A stretch of 64,000 nt of DNA from G963692885 sp964658655. GTDB taxonomy: Bacteria; Acidobacteriota; Terriglobia; Terriglobales; Acidobacteriaceae. Shown here in pieces: positions 52,677 through 62,218 of the stretch. The notes below the pieces were generated by a model, which was not told the origin of the DNA, searched no databases, and saw only the letters and a list, made by a program, of their open reading frames with translations. The stretch covers positions 38,042 through 102,041 of the forward strand of contig CAZZZL010000012.1 in NCBI GenBank assembly GCA_964658655.1, given 5' to 3'. Each line of letters opens with the position of its first letter. Position 1 is the first letter of the stretch. A program made the position numbers and the translations under genes.

Positions 52677-54404
52677 ATGACGGACCCCAGGACAGCCGCC
52701 CCTCAAGGCTATATCTCGATCACACTTCATGCGCATCTGCCGTATGTCATCCACCATGGAAGCTGGCCGCACGGGATGGAATGGCTACTCGAGGCAGCGG
52801 CGGAATCGTATCTTCCTCTGCTACGAATTTTCCGTAACCTGGAGCGAGACGGGATTACGCTGGCAGCGAATATCAACTTGTCGCCGATCCTGCTGGAGCA
52901 GCTGGCCCACCCGTCGTTCCAGGCAGAGTTTCCGAAATATCTGCAGCGCAAGATCGATGCAGCGATTGAAGACGAGACGCTTTTCCGGCAGACCGGGGAG
53001 GCCCATATTGCCGAGACGGCTCGCTTCTGGCAGGCCTTCTATCGCCAGGCGCTTGAGGAATATGAGGCACTTGGGCAGGATATTGTCGGCAGCTTCCGCT
53101 ATTTTGACGAGACCGGCCAAATCGAGCTGATTACCTCTGCTGCGACGCACGGCTACCTGCCGCTGCTGGGCAATGACGAGAGTTGCATTGCGCAGATCAA
53201 GACCGGAGTCGCCACGCACCAGCGGCACCTGGGCAAGCATCCGCGGGGCATATGGATTCCGGAATGCGGCTACCGCCCAGCAGGTGTCTGGCACCAGCCG
53301 GTCGTTTCCGAAGGACATCAGGCGGCGCCCCCGCCGAGCGACCGCGTGGGGACAGAAGAGGTGGTAGCGCTCGGCGGTCTGCGCTACTTTTTCGTCGATA
53401 CGCACCTGGTGGAGCGGTCCATGCGTTTTACTCCATATGAGCGGCAGCCGCGCGGCGCGTTGACCGGGCTTGAGGAAAAGGCCCTGGGCGACGTGTACCA
53501 CCCCTACTTTGTGGATGGCCCGCTGGCCTATCGCAATCCCGTGGCCGCATTCCCGCGTGACCCGCGTACGGGGCTACAGGTATGGAGCGGCGAGCAGGGG
53601 TATCCCGGTGACGGCGAGTATCTGGATTTCCATAAGAAGCGGTGGCCGGGCGGTCATCGCTACTGGCGGGTGACCGATGCGCGAATAGACCTGGGGATGA
53701 AGGAACCGTATGCCCCGGAGCGCGCGATCGCCCGCACCGTGGCGCATGCGGAGCATTTTGCCGGCCTGGTGCTCGAGGCTCTGAAGGACCAGTTGAACGA
53801 AGAGCAGCCGCCAATCCTTTCGGCACCGTTTGATGCGGAGCTCTTTGGACATTGGTGGTTTGAGGGGCCAATCTGGCTGGAAGCGGTCGCACGAGCTTTC
53901 GCAAAGACTGATATGCCTGTCTCCCTGACTACCGCGGGTAAATATCTTGATCGTCATGCACCGGCCGGCTTTCTCGATCTGCCGGAAGGGTCATGGGGCA
54001 AGAACGGGAGCCATGAGGTCTGGCTGAACCCAGAGACGTCCTGGACGTGGGCGCAGATCTACGCGGCAGAGGAGCGGGTGCGCGTGCTGGCATCCCGCGA
54101 TGTATGGCGGGACGGTGGCCTGGGAGAGCGAATTATGCGGCAGCTTTGCCGTGAGCTGCTGCTGCTGGAGTCGTCGGACTGGCAGTTCCTGATCACGACG
54201 GAAGCAGCGCGCGATTATGCGGAATCGCGATTCACGACGCACCTGGACCAGCTGAAGGTGCTCGAGAGCGTGTGGAACGAATTTGCGACGACAGGAGGGC
54301 TCGGCCCGGATGCGCATGGAAGGCTGCATGCGATCGAAGACCGCGACAATATCTTCCCGGATATCGACCCGGGATTGTGGGCCAGGCGGGAGATGCCTGG
54401 TTAA
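52677..54404 (+). CDS. GH57 1,4-alpha-glucan branching enzyme
   Basis: Family 57 glycoside hydrolase (575 residues from this ATG) predicted to form alpha-1,6 branches in glycogen-like glucan. The N-terminal motif ITLHAHLPYV carries the conserved His pair. The catalytic nucleophile Glu196 is in GIWIPECGYRP, and the acid/base Asp386 is in SAPFDAELFGHWWFEG. The C-terminal helical domain with the ETSWTWAQIYAAEERV region is typical of the branching-enzyme subgroup. Earlier in-frame starts exist at 52602 (GTG) and 52635 (ATG), but the residues they add show no family similarity. An alpha-amylase-like activity is less likely given the full-length C-terminal domain. Confidence 0.92.
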   Translation: MTDPRTAAPQGYISITLHAHLPYVIHHGSWPHGMEWLLEAAAESYLPLLRIFRNLERDGITLAANINLSPILLEQLAHPSFQAEFPKYLQRKIDAAIEDETLFRQTGEAHIAETARFWQAFYRQALEEYEALGQDIVGSFRYFDETGQIELITSAATHGYLPLLGNDESCIAQIKTGVATHQRHLGKHPRGIWIPECGYRPAGVWHQPVVSEGHQAAPPPSDRVGTEEVVALGGLRYFFVDTHLVERSMRFTPYERQPRGALTGLEEKALGDVYHPYFVDGPLAYRNPVAAFPRDPRTGLQVWSGEQGYPGDGEYLDFHKKRWPGGHRYWRVTDARIDLGMKEPYAPERAIARTVAHAEHFAGLVLEALKDQLNEEQPPILSAPFDAELFGHWWFEGPIWLEAVARAFAKTDMPVSLTTAGKYLDRHAPAGFLDLPEGSWGKNGSHEVWLNPETSWTWAQIYAAEERVRVLASRDVWRDGGLGERIMRQLCRELLLLESSDWQFLITTEAARDYAESRFTTHLDQLKVLESVWNEFATTGGLGPDAHGRLHAIEDRDNIFPDIDPGLWARREMPG

Positions 54405-54411
54405 GGATGGC

Positions 54412-54449
54412 AACAAGAAAAGGGCCGCGCAAGCGGCCCTTTTCTTGTT
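54412..54449. terminator. Perfect 17-bp bidirectional terminator with GCAA tetraloop
   Basis: AACAAGAAAAGGGCCGC and GCGGCCCTTTTCTTGTT pair perfectly around GCAA, a GNRA tetraloop. The stem contains A and T runs that place a T tract on the 3' side in either direction. It sits 8 bases after the GH57 stop and 19 bases before the convergent protease stop, serving both. Confidence 0.93.
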
Positions 54450-54467
54450 GGGTCTGTCAAACAGTGA

Positions 54468-57400
54468 TCAGGAGGCAGCCGAGACGCTGCCGGTAATGAC
54501 GACCACGCCGGTACCGGACGGCGTGACTACCTGGATGCTGACGTTGTGGGTGATCGGGTTGGTCCCACTGACCGGCTTGGTGGGAGTGGTGGTGATGGTG
54601 TACGCCGCAGAGCCCACCGCACTCTGGTTGTATCCCGACGCCGTGGCGATAGCGTTGATGGTCTCTGCTGCTGTCACCGGGATGGCGGTGGAGTATTTAG
54701 TCGATGCTGTCGTTGGCGCGCTGCCGTTGGTGGTGTAGTAAATGGTCGCCCCGGGAGTAGAGTCCGAGATGCTCACAGTCGTGCCGCTCGTCACTGCGCT
54801 CGCACCCGGAGTGAATGTGGGTGTAGCCGCCGTTCCGAGTATCGGCTGGGTGGGCGTGGTGCCACCGCCGCCGCAACCGATATTGGCCGTCAGCACCACG
54901 AAGAGCAGCATGCCGAGCATACTGCGCCAGGCACGCCGCCTTGCCGGGATGCCGAAGAACAGGAAGCAGGCCAGCGCCGCCGAGCCGCCCGCATACCAGA
55001 GCCGCTTGCTGTTGTTGGAGGCCGACGCGGTCGCTGCGACATTGATGGTGACCTGCGCTGTTGCCAGGCCATTGACTGTGACCGATCCAGGCGTGACGCT
55101 GCAGGTGATCCCGGCGGTCGGGCTGGCGCAGCTGAGGTTGACGGCTGCGTTGAAGCCACTCTCGGAGGCCAGGTTGACGGTCGCCGTTCCGGAGGCCCCG
55201 GCAGCAATCGACACTACCTGGTTCTGCGAAGCGAGTGTGAAGTCACTCTGGTCGACCGCTACAGTTGCCGGGGTAGACGTGGATGAAATGTACGTGGTGT
55301 CGCCTGAGTAGGCAGCGACGAACTGGTTTGAACCGCCGTATGCGCTATAGCCGTTAAGGATGGTGGACGCGGTTGCTGTCCCAGAGGACCCAGCGGTCAA
55401 TGCTGCCTGCGCGATTTCGGTGGTGTTGCTGAAGAAGGTCACGACGCCGGTTGGCGCAACCGATCCATTTCCGGTAACAGTGGCCGTCAGAGTGATGGGG
55501 GTGACGTTATTGCCGGAGGCTGCGCTGGCAGTCAGCGTTGTATTGCTGACCGCGAGTGAGCCTGCTGCCGTGGAGAACGTTGTCTGTCCGGTGGCAGCGT
55601 TCCAGTTACCATCGCCTGCGTAGCTCGCGGTGATGGCGGTTACGCCGGAGGGAACGCTTGGGAACGCCACCGTCGCGATACTGTAGGTGTTGGTCCCGCC
55701 TGCGTTGTTTGAGCCGGCTGAGAATGGCGCAAGCGTACCGGTCTGCGTCTGGCTGCCGAGGGTAACGGTTACGGTTCCAGTCGGAGCCGCACCGGTGGAA
55801 AGATATTGCAGCAATACTTCAACGGTGAGACCGCCACCGACCTGCTGGCTTCCGAGGAGACTCGTACTGCTGGCGAGGACAGGTTGAATACCAACATTCG
55901 GCGTGCCCTTGCCGATGGTGAAAGTGATGGGGGTCGCACTTGAAGCTTTGTTGAAGCTGGCGTCCCCTGAGTAGGCAGCACTGATGCTGTGCGAACCGAC
56001 ACCAAAGTTGCCTGTGGACCACTCGGCGATGCCCTGGGTGTTCAGAGCCACGGTCGCCGTGCCTCCGCTGCCTGTGTCGGTGAAGGTAGCTGAACCGGTC
56101 GCAATGCCATCTGTTGCAAGCGGAATCTGTCCGCCGAGGGAAGCTCCAGACGCCTGGGTGACGCTGGTGCCGACCGGCTGGATGTCTACAGCGATGGGCG
56201 TGCCGTACGGATAGGTCGTTCCGTTAACAATGTAGGCCGGTACCGCATTGCCGCTGGCGTTGATCGCGGTCTCGAAGCCGGTGAGGTTAAGGTTGCTGTT
56301 TTCGGCCGTGACGGTAATCGATTGCGGAGCAGACGAGCTGGCCGCCGCCGTCCCGTTTCCGCCGTAGTTGGCAGTAATGGTGTAGGTGCCGCCGGGCAGT
56401 GCGTTGGTTGCAAGGGTTGCGACACCGTTGGTGCCGACGGTGGCGAAGTTCAGACCCTTGTTGCTGGGAAGCGGTGCAGACGACACGAATGCGACGTCGC
56501 CCGTGGTGGCGCCGGTGACCGTGGCCGTAAGCGTCTCGGTTGCGCCGTGAGTGATGGTCGCGGGCGAAAGTGCGAGTGAAACCCCGGATGAGGTGAAGGT
56601 TACCTTGTTCCAGTTGTTGACCAGGGCGTTGGCATCGACCGAACCGAGGCCGGTGGCCAGGTCGTATCCGGCGGCAGCGGAGTAGTCGCCGGCCGAGTAG
56701 TTGCCGTCAGAACCAAGCACACATGCTGTGAGATCGGTAGCGTTCGGGTCGCACGGCTCGTTATTGCTGCCGGTCGTCACGTCATGAAAAACAGCCGGGA
56801 ACTGCTTGGCCAGCGGGTAGAGGACATAATCCGCCTGGCCCTGCGCACCATATTTCTGGTTGACGAGTGCCATGATGCCGGCAAAGGCAGGGCTCGAGGC
56901 CGAGGTGCCGCCGACGCCATAGACTGTCTCCGGTGAGGCCGTCTGGCCGTCGCTGTTACAGTCTCCCGGATTGAAGCAGATGACATACGAACTGTAGTTG
57001 AGACCGTTCGCCGCGAAGAGTGAGACGTCTGGCAGGTCGCGTGCGCTGTCGGCCGGGGTCAGCGCCGACTGGAAAGCCGGTTTGGGATAGCCCGCAACGC
57101 AGTTTCCATTCACATCGAACGTCGCGCAAGCACTGGCGCCACCGCTGCCGCCGGCCGGCTGGTTCAGACCCTGGACGGTGTAATAGTTGGTATCGCCGGA
57201 CGCCACGGCGGCAATATTGAAGCCGTACTGGCTGTCATTCCAAGGCTGCTCAGGGATGGTCTTGAGAATAGAGGTCACGGGTGTATCGCTGGTGCCGGCT
57301 GCCCAGTAGGTATTGAAGCTGGCAGGCACGCTGTTCATGGGAGTAGAGGCGTAGTCGCTGTAAAAGAAGTCAGTACCGCCGACGGCTACATTGTATGGCG

Positions 57401-58679
57401 TAGAGGCAAATCCATTGACGGCGAGGCCGTACGTGGGAGACGCGTCATTCCCGTTGTAGCAGCCTTCGGAGCCAGAGTCGCCGGTCGAGACCATGACCGT
57501 CTGACCCTGGGCCGCGGCCTGTTCCCACAGCGAGTTGTAGAAGGCGTTTTCGGTCGCGCCAAGTGCCTGCTCGCAGGCGCCAAAGCTGATGCTCAGAACG
57601 GTCGCGGTATCGTCGTCTACGGCACGCTGGGCTGCCAGGTCGAGACCGTTATTCAAGGTTGTGTCTGCCGCGATATAGAGATCGACCGTAGCGGCCTGGG
57701 CAACGGCGCCTGACCACTCCACGTCGAGGTAGGCTTCGACGGCATCTCCATTTACGCCGGGATCAGTGCCATCGATGATGACATTGGGTGGATTGGCGGG
57801 CAGGCTGAACAGCTTGCGGAAGTTGTTGACCAGGTTCAGGTCGATGTTCGAATCGTTGATGATGCCGATGGTCTGGCCGGTCCCGGTAATGCCGGCCGTG
57901 GTCAGCGGGGTGGTGTCATACTGGACAGCGAAATCGCCAGGCGCGACGAAAAAGGCTTCGCCGGTAGTGCCGAAAGGATAGTTCCAGAGCGGCTTGGCCT
58001 TGTGCGTCACGGGATTGTACGTTGCAGCTCCCTGTTGCTTGAGCTGCGCTTTGGGGCGGAAATCGTTCATCCGGACAACGCCGCCGACGACTGGCGCGAG
58101 CGCTGTGGGGATCTGCGGATTAGTGGCGTTGGCGTAGTGAGTCTGGCCATTCACGACGTACTTATGAATCTGGGTATTGAAGGCCGAGTTGACCTGCCCG
58201 GCGGTTCCGGAGAACTCGATCGTCGATTTGGCACGGGACAGCTTGCCGACCGTAAAACCCTGTGTCTGCAGCCAGGCGGTGACGGTCTGGACATCGGAAT
58301 CAGCCGGGCCGTACTGCTTCGCAATCTGGTCAGGAGTGAGCCACTTGTGGAAGTTGGCTGAACCCTTCTGATGGATATCTGCGATGTAGGACTTGAGGGC
58401 AGCTTCGCGATCAGCCGGCCGCTTGATCAGCAGCTGCATGCGGGGGGTCTGGAGTGACTCATCGACCAGGCCGCGGTCAAAGGCGGCTTTGGCCAGGGGG
58501 TGCACATTGCCACGCAGCGTTGTGCGCTGGCTGTTTTCCACCTGCTGCTGAATCTGTGGAACGGCGGCGGGTGTCGCGGTCTGGGCTGGTGCACCAAGCG
58601 CAGTCGCCAGAATGCCGGCACCGACGCCAATAAGGGACAGGGAGAGCGAACGGGTCGCTCGAACTACATCTTGTAACAT
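54468..58679 (-). CDS. S53 (sedolisin/kumamolisin) protease with Ig-like repeats and internal membrane hairpin
   Basis: A very large exported protease of 1403 residues. A signal peptide (about 12-33) precedes a Pro-kumamolisin activation domain (about 45-205) and the S53 catalytic domain (about 225-690). The catalytic residues are Glu315 and Asp319 in VEAYLDVEW, the oxyanion Asp401 in STGDSG, and Ser593 in GVGGTSASSP. About four bacterial Ig-like domains follow (about 695-1145) with repeated SYAGDGNW/AYSGD motifs, then another beta domain, a hydrophobic hairpin with an Arg-rich turn (ARRRAWRSM) and a Cys-Gly4 tract, and a CHB_HEX-like C-terminal domain. I prefer the ATG at 58679, which has GAGG 6 bases upstream; ATGs at 58685 and 58697 are alternatives. 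Confidence 0.92.
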   Translation of the reverse strand: MLQDVVRATRSLSLSLIGVGAGILATALGAPAQTATPAAVPQIQQQVENSQRTTLRGNVHPLAKAAFDRGLVDESLQTPRMQLLIKRPADREAALKSYIADIHQKGSANFHKWLTPDQIAKQYGPADSDVQTVTAWLQTQGFTVGKLSRAKSTIEFSGTAGQVNSAFNTQIHKYVVNGQTHYANATNPQIPTALAPVVGGVVRMNDFRPKAQLKQQGAATYNPVTHKAKPLWNYPFGTTGEAFFVAPGDFAVQYDTTPLTTAGITGTGQTIGIINDSNIDLNLVNNFRKLFSLPANPPNVIIDGTDPGVNGDAVEAYLDVEWSGAVAQAATVDLYIAADTTLNNGLDLAAQRAVDDDTATVLSISFGACEQALGATENAFYNSLWEQAAAQGQTVMVSTGDSGSEGCYNGNDASPTYGLAVNGFASTPYNVAVGGTDFFYSDYASTPMNSVPASFNTYWAAGTSDTPVTSILKTIPEQPWNDSQYGFNIAAVASGDTNYYTVQGLNQPAGGSGGASACATFDVNGNCVAGYPKPAFQSALTPADSARDLPDVSLFAANGLNYSSYVICFNPGDCNSDGQTASPETVYGVGGTSASSPAFAGIMALVNQKYGAQGQADYVLYPLAKQFPAVFHDVTTGSNNEPCDPNATDLTACVLGSDGNYSAGDYSAAAGYDLATGLGSVDANALVNNWNKVTFTSSGVSLALSPATITHGATETLTATVTGATTGDVAFVSSAPLPSNKGLNFATVGTNGVATLATNALPGGTYTITANYGGNGTAAASSSAPQSITVTAENSNLNLTGFETAINASGNAVPAYIVNGTTYPYGTPIAVDIQPVGTSVTQASGASLGGQIPLATDGIATGSATFTDTGSGGTATVALNTQGIAEWSTGNFGVGSHSISAAYSGDASFNKASSATPITFTIGKGTPNVGIQPVLASSTSLLGSQQVGGGLTVEVLLQYLSTGAAPTGTVTVTLGSQTQTGTLAPFSAGSNNAGGTNTYSIATVAFPSVPSGVTAITASYAGDGNWNAATGQTTFSTAAGSLAVSNTTLTASAASGNNVTPITLTATVTGNGSVAPTGVVTFFSNTTEIAQAALTAGSSGTATASTILNGYSAYGGSNQFVAAYSGDTTYISSTSTPATVAVDQSDFTLASQNQVVSIAAGASGTATVNLASESGFNAAVNLSCASPTAGITCSVTPGSVTVNGLATAQVTINVAATASASNNSKRLWYAGGSAALACFLFFGIPARRRAWRSMLGMLLFVVLTANIGCGGGGTTPTQPILGTAATPTFTPGASAVTSGTTVSISDSTPGATIYYTTNGSAPTTASTKYSTAIPVTAAETINAIATASGYNQSAVGSAAYTITTTPTKPVSGTNPITHNVSIQVVTPSGTGVVVITGSVSAAS

Positions 58680-58697
58680 GGCCATCCTCAAGAACAT

Positions 58698-59105
58698 CTA
58701 TGGAACGCGTGATCCCTTGCGCATCTCACTCCGGCGCAACACTCTCAAACTGTGAAGAGAGTGTACCTTCCTGCTCTCACTTGCTTGAGAAGAAGGAGTT
58801 TGGAGGTTATTCAACCCGATAACTGACTACTGGATCGTCTTCGGTTCCTATGCCTGGAACTCGTTGTCTGACTGTGACACGGACATCGCGTACAAAGTTG
58901 CGACGAACGTGGAATTTTAAACTCAAAAGTTGTACAGGCCGTTTGACACTGCTGCAATGCACCTTTAGTTTCGGAACAAGTCTAACCATCGTGGCCGGGA
59001 ACGCCTTCCGGTCTTTCTGTGTGCTTCGTCGTATTGTTACGGCTGTCGTCTTTTTTTGCTGCTGTCGCACGCACCTGATGTGCGTTTCGTATCAAGGAGT
59101 ACGTT
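58698..59105. other. Divergent intergenic region between S53 protease and M16 peptidase genes
   Basis: About 400 bases without a convincing gene. It should carry the promoters of both flanking genes. The stretch around 58900-58980 is AT-richer than its surroundings and holds the candidate plus-strand promoter at 58943-58971. No strong hairpin is seen. Confidence 0.5.
58943..58971 (+). promoter_or_regulatory. Candidate sigma-70 promoter of the M16 peptidase operon
   Basis: A perfect TTGACA is followed by 17 bases and TAGTTT (four of six consensus positions). It would give a leader of about 130 bases before the TTG start at 59106. Confidence 0.4.
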
Positions 59106-60698
59106 TTGCCCACTCGCACCCGACGCACCACTTGTATTGCCTCGCTTGTACTCGCTGCTACCTGCCTGAGTGCCATGCCCACCCTCCTGTATGCGGCTGG
59201 TCCTGACCTGGCTGCGCAGCAGCTTAGCAGTTTTGAAAAACGTGTGACAACGAAAGTGTTACCAAACGGTCTGACCCTGCTGGTCTGCGAACGGCCCGAG
59301 GCTCCGGTCTTCTCGTATTACACGATGGTGAATGCCGGAGACGGCAACGATCCTGGCGGACAGTCGGGACTGGCGCACATGTTCGAACATCTGGCTTTCA
59401 AAGGGACCGAGGACATCGGCACGACGAACTGGCCAGAGGAGAAGGTCGCGCTGGCTAAAGTAGAGGCCGCCCACCAGGCGTATGACGTGGAGTACCGCAA
59501 GCGCGTCGGGCAGGATCCAGCGAAGGTCAAGCAGTTGCACCAGGATTTCGAAGAGGCAGTCGCCGCTGCGCAGAAGTTCGTAATCCCGAACCAGTTTTCG
59601 CAGATCGCGGAGCAGGCGGGCGCAACCGGTATCAATGCCGAGACGTCGCTCGATTCGACCCAGTACTTCTGGAGCATGCCGGTCAACGCGTTCCAGCTCT
59701 GGGCCTACATGGAGAGCGATCGCATTGCCCATCCTGTGCCGCGCGAATTCTACAAGGAACGCGATGTGGTGATGGAAGAGCGCCGGATGCGTGTCGATTC
59801 ATCGCCCGTTGGACGCATGCTGGAACAGTTCGCCGCAGCTGCCTTTGTGGCTTCGCCGTATCATCGGCCGAATGTGGGATGGGAGTCGGAAATCAGCCAG
59901 GTATCGGCGACCGACGCTGCTGCTTTCCATGCGAAGTATTATGTGCCCGCGAACATCGTGATTGCCGTGGTCGGCGATGTGAAGGCGACAGAAGTGATGC
60001 CGGTGCTGGAGAAGTATTTCGGAACAATTCCGGCCGGGCCGAAGCCTGAGCCATCGGCAACCGTGGAGCCGCCGCAGACGGCGGAGAAATCGGTGATCAT
60101 CCGCGAAGCGACACAGCCGTTCTATGTCGAGGGCTACCATCGCGGCGATTATCTCGATCCGGATGATGCGGTGTATGACGCCATCAGCGACATACTTTCG
60201 AATGGCCGCACTTCCCGCATGTATCGCTCGCTCGTGCGCGATCAGCAAATTGCGGCTGAGGCTGCAGGCTTCGGCGGCTTTCCGGGTGACAAGTATCCCG
60301 GACTTTTTGTTCTCTACGCCGTGCCGCTGCCGGAGCATACGCCCGAGCAGATGCGGACGGCCATTCACAAGGAAATTGATCGCTTGAAAACGCAGGATGT
60401 CACAGACGAAGAGATGGCAACGTTCAAGACGCGCGCACGCGCCGACCTGCTGCGCGGCCTGGGCAACAACGAAGGTCTTGCCGGCAGCCTCGCTTCGTAC
60501 CAGACACGCTTTGGCGACTGGCGCGAACTGTTTCTGGAGTTGAACAAAATCGACAAGGTGACCAAGGCGGATATCCGGCGCGTTGCCGCAAAAACCTTTG
60601 CCGAAGGCAACAGAACGTATGCCGAGATCGAGACTGTAACACCTGACGGTCCTGATGCCACGCCTGCGGCGGCGCCAGCGAAAGGAGGTGCACAGTGA
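59106..60698 (+). CDS. M16 family zinc peptidase (catalytic subunit)
   Basis: Exported insulinase/pitrilysin-family metallopeptidase of 530 residues. A signal peptide (about 1-30, LLYAA) precedes the active domain, which has the inverted zinc motif His91-x-x-Glu94-His95 in GLAHMFEHLAFKGTED. The third ligand is probably Glu224 in VVMEERRM, set further away than usual by a charged helical insert (about 110-165). The C-terminal M16 domain (about 270-490) follows. The start is TTG, with a strong AAGGAG 7 bases upstream and a signal peptide directly after it. The next gene encodes a partner without the zinc motif, so a two-subunit protease is likely. Confidence 0.93.
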   Translation: MPTRTRRTTCIASLVLAATCLSAMPTLLYAAGPDLAAQQLSSFEKRVTTKVLPNGLTLLVCERPEAPVFSYYTMVNAGDGNDPGGQSGLAHMFEHLAFKGTEDIGTTNWPEEKVALAKVEAAHQAYDVEYRKRVGQDPAKVKQLHQDFEEAVAAAQKFVIPNQFSQIAEQAGATGINAETSLDSTQYFWSMPVNAFQLWAYMESDRIAHPVPREFYKERDVVMEERRMRVDSSPVGRMLEQFAAAAFVASPYHRPNVGWESEISQVSATDAAAFHAKYYVPANIVIAVVGDVKATEVMPVLEKYFGTIPAGPKPEPSATVEPPQTAEKSVIIREATQPFYVEGYHRGDYLDPDDAVYDAISDILSNGRTSRMYRSLVRDQQIAAEAAGFGGFPGDKYPGLFVLYAVPLPEHTPEQMRTAIHKEIDRLKTQDVTDEEMATFKTRARADLLRGLGNNEGLAGSLASYQTRFGDWRELFLELNKIDKVTKADIRRVAAKTFAEGNRTYAEIETVTPDGPDATPAAAPAKGGAQ

Positions 60699-62218
60699 AT
60701 CATTTTTCGTTTAGACAGATGAGTGCTGCTTCCCTTCTTGTATGTGCACTCGGTCTCATGCCAGCGGGCATCGCGCAGACTGCAACGCAGGCACACCCGT
60801 GGAAGTCGATCGCGATTCCGCCGCTGCCGACCTTCCATCCCCAGCAGCCGAAACGAATCGAGTTGAAGAACGGGATCGTGATTTTCCTGCAGGAAGATCA
60901 TGAGCTGCCTTTCGTGGACGGCTTCATCGAGATGCATGGCGGTGGTCGCAACCTGCCTGCGTCAAAGGCCGGCATGATCGAACTCTACAGCCAGTCATGG
61001 CGCACGAGCGGCACCGCTACAAAGAGTGGCGATCAGCTCGATGACATTCTCGAAGCCAAGGCGGCGAAGGTAGAGACGAGCGCTGATGTCGATTCAACGT
61101 CGGTCTCATGGTCTAGCCTGAGCGATGACTTCGACCAGGTCTTCGGCATTGCTGTCGATGTCCTGGAACATCCCAAGTTCGACAAGCAAAAGCTCGCACT
61201 TGCAAAACAGCAGATGGCTGCCGGCATTGTGAGGCGCAATGACGATGCAGAGGAAATTGCGGGCCGCGAAGCTGCCAAGCTGATTTACGGTGCCCAGAGC
61301 CCCTACGGGCGCGTGCCTGAGCTATCGACGGTCATGGGCGTCACACTGACGGACCTCGAAGACTTTCACAAGAAGACAGTGATTCCGAACGGCATGATCA
61401 TCGGTGTCTCGGGCGACTTTGACTCTGCCGCGATGGAGAAGAAGCTTCGGACCGCATTCGAGTCTCTGCCGAAAAGTACGCCGATCGAGACGCCGACAGA
61501 AGCTTTTCCCGGACCGAAGCCCGGGGTGTATTCCGTAACGAAGACCGACGTGGACCAGAGCAACGTATGGGTGCTGGGCCTGGGTACGGAGCGGAAGAAT
61601 CCTGACTACTATGCGCTGCAGGTGATGAACGAGGTCTTCAGCGGAGGCTTTGGTTCGCGGCTGGTGCAGATCGTACGCACCAAGATGGGCCTGGCCTACT
61701 CCGTGGGCGGCGCGTACGGAGCATCTTACGATCATCCGGGCGTGTTCTATACGGCAGCGTCGACCAAGAGCACATCCACGATTGAAACGGCACAGGCACT
61801 GTTGCAACAGATTAATGACCTGAAATCGCAGCCATTCACGGATGCCGAATTGCGCCGGGCGAAGGATAACCTGCTGAACTCATTCGTCTTCCACTATGAC
61901 TCAAAGGACAAGCTGTTGACGGAGCAGGCGAAGCTTGAATTCTATGGCTATCCGGCGGACTTCATCGACAAGTATCACGATGCCATCGAGAAGGTGACGC
62001 CTGCAGATCTCGAGCGCGTGGCGAGGAAATATATCGATCCTCAAAAGCTCGCGATCCTGGTGGTGGGCAACACGCCGACTTTTGGTGAACCTCTTACCAA
62101 GCTGGGTTCTGTGCAGTCGGTCGACATCACCATTCCGATGCCGCCGGGCATGCACGGCCCGGGACCGCAGGGTCCGCCGCCGCCGCAAACGGACGCACCC
62201 TCAAAGGAGCCACAATAA
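60695..62218 (+). CDS. M16 family peptidase-like protein lacking the zinc motif
   Basis: Second M16 subunit of 507 residues with a signal peptide (about 1-28). The region matching the zinc motif reads GMIELYSQSW, so the HxxEH residues are missing and the protein is probably not catalytic by itself. The C-terminal domain contains GLAYSVGGAYGASYDHPG, the Arg/Tyr-type substrate-binding motif that such partners supply. The last 25 residues are Pro/Gly-rich. It starts with GTG, 6 bases after a near-perfect AAAGGAGGT, and overlaps the catalytic gene by 4 bases. It overlaps glmU by one base. Confidence 0.92.
   Translation: MNHFSFRQMSAASLLVCALGLMPAGIAQTATQAHPWKSIAIPPLPTFHPQQPKRIELKNGIVIFLQEDHELPFVDGFIEMHGGGRNLPASKAGMIELYSQSWRTSGTATKSGDQLDDILEAKAAKVETSADVDSTSVSWSSLSDDFDQVFGIAVDVLEHPKFDKQKLALAKQQMAAGIVRRNDDAEEIAGREAAKLIYGAQSPYGRVPELSTVMGVTLTDLEDFHKKTVIPNGMIIGVSGDFDSAAMEKKLRTAFESLPKSTPIETPTEAFPGPKPGVYSVTKTDVDQSNVWVLGLGTERKNPDYYALQVMNEVFSGGFGSRLVQIVRTKMGLAYSVGGAYGASYDHPGVFYTAASTKSTSTIETAQALLQQINDLKSQPFTDAELRRAKDNLLNSFVFHYDSKDKLLTEQAKLEFYGYPADFIDKYHDAIEKVTPADLERVARKYIDPQKLAILVVGNTPTFGEPLTKLGSVQSVDITIPMPPGMHGPGPQGPPPPQTDAPSKEPQ

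Noticed and set aside
58807..59070. Minus-strand open reading frame of 87 codons ahead of the M16 gene
   Set aside because: It overlaps the likely promoter of the M16 operon, is full of Arg, Val and Lys without structure, and has no ribosome site.
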